The translations under genes were made by a program, and so were the position numbers. Below, piece by piece: positions 31,955 to 39,537 of a DNA stretch of 64,000 nt; position 1 is the stretch's first letter; the number at the start of each line of letters is the position of its first letter. The notes beneath the pieces were generated by a model. That model saw only the letters and a program-made list of their open reading frames with translations, was not told where the DNA came from and ran no database searches. The stretch comes from Taylorella equigenitalis ATCC 35865 (GTDB taxonomy: Bacteria; Pseudomonadota; Gammaproteobacteria; Burkholderiales; Burkholderiaceae_B), in assembly GCF_000276685.1 (NCBI RefSeq), contig NC_018108.1:992001-1056000 (forward strand), in the 5' to 3' direction.

Positions 31955-33555
31955 TAAATTTCAATTTGTCTAGATCGCAAATAGTCATCATAGCTTCCTT
32001 GATAATCGATTATTTCACCATTTGACAATATTTCTATTATCCTATCAGCTAATCCACTAACAAACTCCCTGTCGTGCGACACAAAAACTAATGTACCTTT
32101 AAATTTTTCAAGTGCCATCTGGAGTGATTCAATAGATTCCATATCAAGATGATTTGTCGGCTCATCAAGTAGTAAAACATTGTGCCTTCCTAACATCAAG
32201 CTCCCAAAGAACATCCGATTTTTCTCTCCACCTGACAAAACACTTACGTTCTTCACAATGTCGTCTGCTGAAAATAACAACCTACCTAGAATGGAGCGAA
32301 TTTGCTGATCATCGTCTCCTTCTTGACGATATCTAGACATCCAATCAACTAGGTTCATAGGTTTCGTAAATGAACCAGATACATCCTGAGCCATATATCC
32401 AATATCTGCATTTTCAGACCATTTTATATTTCCCGAATCAGGTGGCAAATCCAATGCAAGCATACGTAAAAGCGTAGTTTTACCTACCCCATTACCTCCA
32501 ATAATTGCAATTTTTTGGCCAGCATCAACCATAGCACTAAAGTCTTTAATTACTGGATTATCGTATGACTTTGAAAGTTTGCTAGCTTCAAATGCAAGTC
32601 TGTGAAGCGGTTTCTTTTGTTCGAACCTAATGAATGGATTTTGTCTTGAGGATGGCTTTATCTCAACTTGCTCAGACTTTATTTTGTCTATCTGTTTTAA
32701 CCGTGAAGTAGCTTGACGGGATTTAGATTTATTGGCAGCAAACCTTCTTACAAAATCTTGAAGCTCTGAGACTTTTTCTTTTGCTTTTGCATTGTCTGAT
32801 AGTAATCTTTCCCTTGCTTGTGCAGATGCAAGCATAAAATCGTCGTAATTACCTGGATAAATTCGCAATTCACCATAGTCTAAATCTGCCATGTGGGTAC
32901 AAACTTGATTTAAAAAGTGTCTATCGTGACTTATGATAATCATCGTACTTTCGTACTGATTTAATATATTTTCTAACCATCTAATGGTATTAATATCTAA
33001 GTTATTTGTGGGCTCATCAAGTAAAAGTACATCTGGGTTAGAAAACAATGCTTGAGCTAAAAGAACTCTAAGCTTTAAACCTGGAGGAACTTCACTCATA
33101 GTGGCATTGTGCTTATCTATAGGTATTTCAAGCCCTAATAAAAGCTCTCCAGCCCTGGCCTCAGCGGTATACCCACCGTATTCAGCAAACTTTGCTTCTA
33201 GCTCAGCTGCATGCATATAATCATCTTCTGTAGCTTCAGGATTAGCATAGATAGCATCCCTTTCAGTCATAGCATCCCACAACTCTGTGTGACCCATTAT
33301 TACAACGTCAAGTACTCGCTTATCTTCATAAGCAAATTGATCTTGTCTTAACTTTCCGAGCCTAATACCTGGATCCAGCGAAACACTACCAGAGGTTGGT
33401 TCTAAATCACCACCCAAAATCTTCATAAGAGTAGATTTACCAGAACCGTTAGCTCCAATTAATCCATACCTATTACCACCTGAAAATTTAACGCTCACAT
33501 TTTCGAAAAGTGGCTTAGGTCCAAATTGAATTGTAAGGTTAGCTGTCTGTATCAC
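31954..33555 (-). CDS. ybiT: ABC-F ATPase of the YbiT type
   Basis: 533 aa with two ATP-binding cassettes: Walker [10 protein letters not shown] near residue 34 and GGNGVGKTT near 353; Walker B LLLDEPTN twice. The second signature is LSGGEKNR; the first is the degenerate VPPGLKLR typical of YbiT and not seen in Uup or EttA. A helical linker (P-site interaction motif) at about 245-300 ends in [19 protein letters not shown] proteins act on the ribosome in translation control, without membrane domains. Overlaps ldcA by four bases. Confidence 0.92.
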   Translation of the reverse strand: MIQTANLTIQFGPKPLFENVSVKFSGGNRYGLIGANGSGKSTLMKILGGDLEPTSGSVSLDPGIRLGKLRQDQFAYEDKRVLDVVIMGHTELWDAMTERDAIYANPEATEDDYMHAAELEAKFAEYGGYTAEARAGELLLGLEIPIDKHNATMSEVPPGLKLRVLLAQALFSNPDVLLLDEPTNNLDINTIRWLENILNQYESTMIIISHDRHFLNQVCTHMADLDYGELRIYPGNYDDFMLASAQARERLLSDNAKAKEKVSELQDFVRRFAANKSKSRQATSRLKQIDKIKSEQVEIKPSSRQNPFIRFEQKKPLHRLAFEASKLSKSYDNPVIKDFSAMVDAGQKIAIIGGNGVGKTTLLRMLALDLPPDSGNIKWSENADIGYMAQDVSGSFTKPMNLVDWMSRYRQEGDDDQQIRSILGRLLFSADDIVKNVSVLSGGEKNRMFFGSLMLGRHNVLLLDEPTNHLDMESIESLQMALEKFKGTLVFVSHDREFVSGLADRIIEILSNGEIIDYQGSYDDYLRSRQIEI

Positions 33556-34625
33556 TTATTTTTTCTCTTATACTTATGAAGTTTTAAACAATTTTCGGAG
33601 TCGATTTCTGATTTTGAGTGGTTGTGTTTATCAATTACTAAATGTGCCATGCCATTTTCGGTAGCTATGCCTACTTTTATACCTATCGGCAATGTGACCC
33701 GCACTTCTCCGTGTCCATAAGGAAGACCAGTTACAACAGGAACTTTGACGGTTTTACGTAGCCATTCAATTACAGAGTACATCGAGAAACCATTATCGTT
33801 ATCAGCTAATTTATAGTCTGAGATATCTCCAAATACAATGGCTTTTTGAGATTTAAGTACGCCTGCTTGATGAAGTTGAATTAAAAGACGCTCTACCCTA
33901 TATGGATGCTCACTTACATCCTCTAAAAATAAAATCCCTTTTTTAATTTTAGGAAAATAAGGGGTTCCTAATAAAGCCGTTAATAGTGCTAGATTTCCGC
34001 CCCACAAAACCCCATGTTCATCTACAGAATCAGACTCTTCAGAAACAAAGCTCAGAATCTCTAATTCACCCCTCATCATTTCTACAAAAATTTCTGTGGT
34101 CAGCTCATCCAGTTTGTCTGAACCGAAATCACTAACAGCATTTGGTCCAGTAAAACTAGGCAAACCAGTTTTTGCTAAAAGTGCTAAATTAAACGCTGTG
34201 AAATCACTGTAACCACAATAGGTTCTAGGATTTTCGGCTAATAATTTCCAATCGATTAGTGGCAATATCCTAGTAATACCATACCCACCTCTTGTAGGCA
34301 TAATAATAGGAGCTTTTGACTCTTTTATAGCTCGAGTGAATGATTTAGCCCTTTGTATATCTGAACCAGCAAACCGTAAATACTTTTCAGTTGCATATTT
34401 ATCTACTTTAACTTTAAAGCCAAAACTTTGTAAATTGGTCTTAGCTACTTGAATTCTTTCAGGCTCAACCAAAAAACTCGAAGGAGAAATTAAATAAATA
34501 CCAAGTTTCTTTTCGTACTCCCTAACCTGTAAGGGCACGTCATCAGCTTCATCAAATAATATTTGAGCATCATTTATTAATTGCTCTAATTCATGATCGC
34601 ATGGTTTATTTTGGAATTCACTCAT
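33552..34625 (-). CDS. ldcA: Muramoyltetrapeptide LD-carboxypeptidase (S66)
   Basis: 357 aa, no signal peptide. S66 features: [16 protein letters not shown] near residue 48, [14 protein letters not shown] near 112 and the nucleophile motif [13 protein letters not shown] near 139; the His and Glu of the triad lie in the C-terminal part (GDISDYK and [12 protein letters not shown]). LdcA removes the terminal D-Ala from recycled murein tetrapeptides in the cytoplasm. Its N-terminus is about 45 residues longer than E. coli LdcA. It overlaps tadA by eight bases. Confidence 0.9.
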   Translation of the reverse strand: MSEFQNKPCDHELEQLINDAQILFDEADDVPLQVREYEKKLGIYLISPSSFLVEPERIQVAKTNLQSFGFKVKVDKYATEKYLRFAGSDIQRAKSFTRAIKESKAPIIMPTRGGYGITRILPLIDWKLLAENPRTYCGYSDFTAFNLALLAKTGLPSFTGPNAVSDFGSDKLDELTTEIFVEMMRGELEILSFVSEESDSVDEHGVLWGGNLALLTALLGTPYFPKIKKGILFLEDVSEHPYRVERLLIQLHQAGVLKSQKAIVFGDISDYKLADNDNGFSMYSVIEWLRKTVKVPVVTGLPYGHGEVRVTLPIGIKVGIATENGMAHLVIDKHNHSKSEIDSENCLKLHKYKRKNK

Positions 34626-35106
34626 TACCTACATCCTTATCGATGCGTTTTTCACGAAAAAAATCTTTTAGAATTTTAGAACATTCTTCTGACAATACCC
34701 CAACTGTAGTATGCATATGATGGTTTAAATCTGAGGCATGAATAGAAAGCCTTCCACCACAAGCACCAGTTTTAGGGTCGCGTGAACCTATAACTAAATG
34801 TTCAAGCCGAGCATGAATAAGTGCTCCAAGGCACATTATACAAGGCTCAAGGGTTACAAACATCGTGCATCCCGAGGGCAATCTGTAATTTTGTATACTT
34901 AAATTAGCCTCACGCAAAGCTACAATTTCTGCATGAGCCGTAGAATCGGAAGTCCCTATAACTTGGTTGTATCCTTGCCCGAGAATGTCTTGATTTGGTC
35001 CAACTAAAACTGCCCCGACTGGAACTTCACCCGATTTATATGCTTTCTCTGCATTTTGCAAGGCTAATTGCATGAATTTCTTATTATCAGCAATATTTAA
35101 AGGCAC
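34618..35106 (-). CDS. tadA: tRNA-specific adenosine deaminase
   Basis: 162 aa. Zinc-deaminase signature: HAEIVALREA near residue 58 and PCIMCLGALIHARL near 88, with Glu in HAE as proton shuttle. TadA makes inosine at position 34 of tRNA-Arg(ACG). First gene of the tadA-ldcA-ybiT-yigZ operon. It marks the left border of the restriction-modification island, whose first gene ends 50 bases upstream on the same strand. Confidence 0.95.
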   Translation of the reverse strand: MPLNIADNKKFMQLALQNAEKAYKSGEVPVGAVLVGPNQDILGQGYNQVIGTSDSTAHAEIVALREANLSIQNYRLPSGCTMFVTLEPCIMCLGALIHARLEHLVIGSRDPKTGACGGRLSIHASDLNHHMHTTVGVLSEECSKILKDFFREKRIDKDVGNE

Positions 35107-35155
35107 TGTACTTGAACCCTGTTCAAAGAATTAATACTTAGAATTTAATAAAATT

Positions 35156-36175
35156 TTAATGATTATCGGGAATTTTTCTTTCAAAAGAAAGGTCTAATGC
35201 TTTTGCAACTTCATTACCTATAAGTTTTGCGATATCTACTACGACTGAATTAGCTAATTGTATGTAAGCCTGCTTAGTATCTGGATTTAACTTAAAACTA
35301 TCTGGGTATCCAAGTATTCTTGCACACTCTCTAGGATGCAAAGTACGAATTTTACCATTTATAAGATAGGCATCTGTATAAGTGAATGGCTTTGCCTTAG
35401 AGATTCCTATGGTTGAAGCTAGCCCCTTAGGGCTGAATATTTTCTCACCCGCTCGTCCCTCAATCATACGACCACTAGAGTATTCAGCTATTTTGTATAA
35501 CTCCTTAACATAAGATTCAGGTTCAGGTCGTATGAACCTAATACCATCACCTTTATATACAAGATGCTCTGTTTCTGAGTCGGGAAGTAAATAATCCTCT
35601 AAATAGCTAGTAAGGGGAATCGGCTTAGGAAATTCAAACTCTCTTATATTCACGTCTTTTCGAATTGCAATCATGTAGACTCTTAAACGGTTAAGAGGTA
35701 GACCGTAGTCCATGGAATTTAATAATTTGGAATAAAAAACGTATCCAATTTTTTCAAATGTGTTTTTAATTACTTTATGCGTATTACCACAGTTACTTGA
35801 ATATAAAGTGTATAAATTATCTAGAAATACAACTTTGGGTCTTTTTGCCTGCACATAACGAATAGTTGCAAAAAATAAGGAATCCCTGATTTCGTTTATA
35901 TTGCGTCCTAAAGCTGATAATGAGATAGTCTCTGGCGGAAAACCTGCACACATAATATCGTGGTCAGGAACTATATCCATTGGTATAGTATATATATCAT
36001 CATATGTTAGTTCTTTGAAGTTTATCCAGTAAGTTTCTTTTGCAAATGTATTATTTTCACATGAGAAAACACATTTAGCCCCTAGGCTTTCGAAAGCCAC
36101 CCTGAAACCACCCATCCCAGCAAACAGGTCACTAAACGTAAAGCCCCAAAGGGGGAAATTGGCTATATGGATCAT
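35156..36175 (-). CDS. Catalytically degenerate C5-cytosine methyltransferase paralogue
   Basis: 339 aa, aligning without gaps for at least 165 residues with the active methyltransferase encoded about 1 kb away. The SAM-binding motif I is intact (DLFAGMGGFR, residue 16). The catalytic loop reads GFPPE where GFPCQ is expected, so Cys81 is Pro81. Motif VI Glu119 is Asp, motif VIII Gln161 is Leu while Arg163 and Arg165 remain, and motif X GNSV is ANSV. A target-recognition region and HPRECARILGYPDSF are retained, and there is no frameshift or stop. It cannot methylate by the known mechanism. It may bind DNA as a regulator, act as a partner subunit, or be an early pseudogene. Divergent from the nuclease gene across 210 bp. 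Confidence 0.88.
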   Translation of the reverse strand: MIHIANFPLWGFTFSDLFAGMGGFRVAFESLGAKCVFSCENNTFAKETYWINFKELTYDDIYTIPMDIVPDHDIMCAGFPPETISLSALGRNINEIRDSLFFATIRYVQAKRPKVVFLDNLYTLYSSNCGNTHKVIKNTFEKIGYVFYSKLLNSMDYGLPLNRLRVYMIAIRKDVNIREFEFPKPIPLTSYLEDYLLPDSETEHLVYKGDGIRFIRPEPESYVKELYKIAEYSSGRMIEGRAGEKIFSPKGLASTIGISKAKPFTYTDAYLINGKIRTLHPRECARILGYPDSFKLNPDTKQAYIQLANSVVVDIAKLIGNEVAKALDLSFERKIPDNH

Positions 36176-36385
36176 ATTAAATTAAGTTTACAGAGCACTA
36201 TCAATACTAAATATAAGTGTATTAGAGCCTTTTAGGAAATTCAGAAATATACCTATTCAGATTTATAAATATTTAGATCGATAACCCATTGATTTGAAAT
36301 TACTAAATAAGATAAGTAATACAAATTTAACAGAAAAATTTTAACATTTCTCTAAGTAAATACATTTGTATCAAGGGGGTTAGTT
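36176..36385. promoter_or_regulatory. Divergent promoter region of the degenerate methyltransferase and the nuclease
   Basis: 210 bp of very AT-rich sequence separate the two starts. On the plus strand an AAGGGGG ribosome-binding site sits seven bases before the nuclease ATG, and just upstream of it lies the small palindrome ATACA-TT-TGTAT (36360-36371), a possible operator. I see no controller-protein gene and no convincing -35/-10 pair. Confidence 0.4.
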
Positions 36386-37198
36386 ATGAGTTGGAGTGAA
36401 TTTGAAGTTTCATGCAAAGAATACTTGAACAATAATTACGATTGTAAAGACTTTAAATGTGTTGGAGGTTCAGATTCAACAGTTAGCGATATATCTTACA
36501 AAAGAGGTAAATTCTATATTGAATGCAAAATGCCAATAGCTCAATGCGGACAATTTGTCGTTAAGAATTTATCTGGCAAATTTGTTTATTCCGAGCAAAA
36601 CAAAAATGAACTAAACCTCGAATCCAGAGCAATGATCAAAATTATGAATAATGATGAGGATGCTTTTGCTGAAGCAGGTACTAGCGGTAAAACTTTAAAG
36701 GTAGATGAGGACACAATTTTCCGCTGGATAGAAAAAGCAATGGAAAAGAAAAAAGTTGAATTTATTATCACTAAAAGTAATGGAAAATTTTTTCTTTTTA
36801 ATAAAGAGCACCTTAAGCATTTTTTTAATGTAGAGGCTACTTACAGACAGAAAACTAGCGGATCAAATAAGATCAGTACAATTCATGAACCAAATTTTCT
36901 TAAGGAATTTAATAAGCACATCGGACAAAATGATAGTGGTGCCACTATTGAGGACAAAAGATTAATAACTAATTCAAACAGCAATTATCATGAATTGATT
37001 ATATCTGCGAATGGTAGAAGATTCTTGCTTAAACAAGATCCACAAAGACGCAAAGGTGTATACAAAATTAGGCAATTATCTAACACCCATAATTCAAATG
37101 TTATTTTTTCAATAAGTTTTAAAACTATAAATGATGGCATGAATCAATATTTATTAGAAGCTGATAAAAAACTTAGAAAATTGATTGCTTCTAAATAG
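36386..37198 (+). CDS. Probable type II restriction endonuclease (PD-(D/E)xK)
   Basis: 270 aa. The catalytic core is visible as SDIS (Asp near residue 34) followed by FYIECK (Glu-x-Lys near 45-47), the spacing and context of a PD-(D/E)xK nuclease. The flanking context W.EFE..C..YLN..Y and IECKMPIAQCGQFV recurs in a second protein at 46367. It is embedded between two cytosine methyltransferase genes, which strongly suggests the restriction subunit. Recognition sequence cannot be inferred. Its 3' end overlaps the convergent methyltransferase by eight bases. AT-rich, good Shine-Dalgarno. Confidence 0.82.
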   Translation: MSWSEFEVSCKEYLNNNYDCKDFKCVGGSDSTVSDISYKRGKFYIECKMPIAQCGQFVVKNLSGKFVYSEQNKNELNLESRAMIKIMNNDEDAFAEAGTSGKTLKVDEDTIFRWIEKAMEKKKVEFIITKSNGKFFLFNKEHLKHFFNVEATYRQKTSGSNKISTIHEPNFLKEFNKHIGQNDSGATIEDKRLITNSNSNYHELIISANGRRFLLKQDPQRRKGVYKIRQLSNTHNSNVIFSISFKTINDGMNQYLLEADKKLRKLIASK

Positions 37199-38180
37199 CC
37201 TTACCTGCAAGAGATAGGGTCCTTCCTATCTCTTGAGCGACACTTTGTACCACATCAACTACCACAGAATTACCTAATTGTTTGTAAGCTTGCTTTTCGT
37301 TGGGATTAAGCTTAAAGTCGTCTGGATAACCCATTAAACGAGCACACTCTCTAGGATGAAGTCTCCTAGTTTTACCATTAACCAAATAACCTGCCGTGTG
37401 AGCAAAAAGCCCACCCCCATTGGCGGAAAATGTCACAGACAAACCCTTTGGACTGTAAACCCTCTCTCCTTGTCCACCTTTTCCAACTATACCAATTCTG
37501 TAGGTTTCATTTACATTATTAAGTGGATCGGATCTATATAAACAAATATCATCTCTTTGGCGAACTAAATGTGAAGTTTCAGAATCTGGCAACAATATGT
37601 CTTCAACATATTTGTCTAAATTTTTTGGTGCAGGAAATTTAAATTCTTGATGCTTTAAGTCTTCACGAAAAGCAACCATAAAAATTCTCGCCCTGCTTTG
37701 CGGAATACCATAATCACAGGAATTCAAAACTTTCCAATCAAAACTATAACCAAGTCTTAAAAGTGATTCTTTAACAATCCTTATAGTGCGACCACCATCA
37801 TGTTTAGCAAAATTTTTAACATTTTCTAAAAAAATAACTTTAGGGCGTTTTGACTTAGCGATACGGACCACATCAAAAAACAAAGTGCCTCTACTATCCT
37901 CAAACCCTAATCTTTTCCCGCTTATTGAGAATGCCTGACATGGGAAACCCGCACACAAAATATCATGATTAGGGATGGTGCACTCATCTATTTTGGTTAT
38001 ATCATCGTGTGCGATTTCATTAAAATTTAGCCAGTATGTTTCTTTAGCAAATTTATCCCATTCACTTGAAAAAACACACTTTGCACCTAGACTTTGCAAA
38101 GCCACTCTAAATCCACCTATTCCAGCAAACAGGTCGATGAAAGTTAACCCTTCGAGAAGTGGGTTTGTGATTTTAATCAT
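37191..38180 (-). CDS. Active C5-cytosine DNA methyltransferase
   Basis: 329 aa with all hallmark motifs: motif I DLFAGIGGFR near residue 16, catalytic GFPCQAFS with Cys81, motif VI FLENV with Glu119, motif VIII PQSRARIF near 160-166, a target-recognition domain around 220-260 (SPKGLSVTFSANGGG at its end), motif IX RRLHPRECARLMGYPDDF and motif X LGNSVVVDV. It protects the host genome from the adjacent nuclease. The start lies eight bases downstream of the pirin stop, so it may be read from the marR-pirin transcript as well as a local promoter. Confidence 0.94.
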   Translation of the reverse strand: MIKITNPLLEGLTFIDLFAGIGGFRVALQSLGAKCVFSSEWDKFAKETYWLNFNEIAHDDITKIDECTIPNHDILCAGFPCQAFSISGKRLGFEDSRGTLFFDVVRIAKSKRPKVIFLENVKNFAKHDGGRTIRIVKESLLRLGYSFDWKVLNSCDYGIPQSRARIFMVAFREDLKHQEFKFPAPKNLDKYVEDILLPDSETSHLVRQRDDICLYRSDPLNNVNETYRIGIVGKGGQGERVYSPKGLSVTFSANGGGLFAHTAGYLVNGKTRRLHPRECARLMGYPDDFKLNPNEKQAYKQLGNSVVVDVVQSVAQEIGRTLSLAGKAI

Positions 38181-38187
38181 GAAATTT

Positions 38188-39072
38188 TTAAGTGTCTACA
38201 ACCATTTTAGACTTAATAAAAGTACCCGAACGCAATTCTTGAAATGCATGATCAAGCTCTTCTCGAGTATTCATGACAATGGGACCACCCCAAGCTACGG
38301 GTTCTTTCAAAGCTTTAGAAATCATGACCAAAACTTTATTTTCGCCCTCTGTAGCCTCAAGTTTCAACAATCCATCACCTGATATTTTGGCTGCAGTTTT
38401 TGGAGCTACCAAAGTATCACAGACTTTAACTGCACCTAGTAAAGTGAAAATCATAACTGATGAATTAGGAGGTACAGGTATATCAACTACTGCACCACTC
38501 TGCATGCTGACATCATAATAATTAAAAGGAGTGTATTTAGAAATAAAACCTGAGGAAGACTCTAAATTAGTTTCTTTAGAACTATCTATATCAGTAAGCG
38601 GAAAGCGACCAGCTAACAACCTTAATTGAGCTCCATCAAGGTCGATTTTCTTGATGTCAGGATTTTTAATAGGATGATACTCAGGGTCTTTCATCTTATC
38701 TGATGCTGGCATATTTAGCCAAAGCTGAACACCTAACAAATGATCAGCTTCAGGGATTTTTTCTTCGTGAAGAATACCCGAACCAGCTGTCATCCACTGA
38801 ACTTCCCCGTTTGAAACAGTATCTTCATATCCTAAATTGTCCCTATGCTGCATGCCTCCACTAAATACATATGAAATTGTCTCAATACCCCTATGAGGAT
38901 GCATAGGAAAACCCGCTGTATAGTCATCAGGGTTGCTACTATCAAAGGAGTCCAACATCAAAATAGGATCAAATGTCTCTACTGTATCATGTCCTAAAAC
39001 TCTGATTAAACTAACGCCAGCTCCATCTTTAGTAGCAAATCCAGTTTGCATATTAGTTACCGTACAGGTCAT
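38188..39072 (-). CDS. Pirin-family cupin protein
   Basis: 294 aa. The metal-binding motif is HPHRGIETISYVFSGGMQHRD (first part, His56/His58 region near residue 58) with a second pair near 100 (SGILHEEKIPE), matching the Fe-binding His/His/His/Glu of pirins. Bacterial pirins can have quercetinase activity or interact with metabolic enzymes; the role here is unknown. It overlaps the upstream marR gene by four bases, so the regulator probably controls it. Confidence 0.9.
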   Translation of the reverse strand: MTCTVTNMQTGFATKDGAGVSLIRVLGHDTVETFDPILMLDSFDSSNPDDYTAGFPMHPHRGIETISYVFSGGMQHRDNLGYEDTVSNGEVQWMTAGSGILHEEKIPEADHLLGVQLWLNMPASDKMKDPEYHPIKNPDIKKIDLDGAQLRLLAGRFPLTDIDSSKETNLESSSGFISKYTPFNYYDVSMQSGAVVDIPVPPNSSVMIFTLLGAVKVCDTLVAPKTAAKISGDGLLKLEATEGENKVLVMISKALKEPVAWGGPIVMNTREELDHAFQELRSGTFIKSKMVVDT

Positions 39073-39488
39073 AAACCTCTCCCCAATTTCTTTAACAAAT
39101 GAATAAGGTTGTACTTATCGTCTTCATCCAGTATAGCAAATGAGTCAAGGATGCCCTTTTCGTATTCATCAATCAAACTATCCACAATATGCATGCCTTC
39201 GTGCGTAAGCCTAACTTGAATTACGCGTTTATCTTTGGGGCTTCTTAGCCTTTGAATGTAGCCCCTTTCAACCATTTGTAAAATCAAGCTATCAATATAT
39301 CCAGGTCCATTGGGCAACCAGTAACGAAGTTCGGTTGCCTTAATAGTTCCATTGCAATACAACAAATGCAATAAATTAAATTGACTAATTCCGAGTTTAG
39401 CTTTTTCAGCTACCTTAGCGATTTTCTGATTTATGAAATAAGCGTTAAATCTCAAACATAGCAATAGATAATTGTCAAGTTCTTCCAT
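39069..39488 (-). CDS. MarR-family transcriptional regulator
   Basis: 139 aa, winged helix. The sequence LGISQFNLLHLLYCNGTIKATELR followed by the wing RGYIQRLRSPKDKRVIQVRLTHEG is typical of MarR proteins (DxR in the wing). It forms an operon with pirin, a common arrangement in which MarR represses a pirin gene in response to phenolics or oxidants. The effector is unknown. Confidence 0.88.
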   Translation of the reverse strand: MEELDNYLLLCLRFNAYFINQKIAKVAEKAKLGISQFNLLHLLYCNGTIKATELRYWLPNGPGYIDSLILQMVERGYIQRLRSPKDKRVIQVRLTHEGMHIVDSLIDEYEKGILDSFAILDEDDKYNLIHLLKKLGRGL

Positions 39489-39537
39489 ATAACCCCCAAA
39501 AGTTAGTTAAATTATAAGCTTAAGGGGTGGCAATGCT

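Noticed and set aside
36386-37198. Reading the island nuclease as a simple hypothetical protein
   Set aside because: The ECK motif with preceding Asp, plus two flanking methyltransferases and the paralogue at 46367, makes a nuclease the better call.
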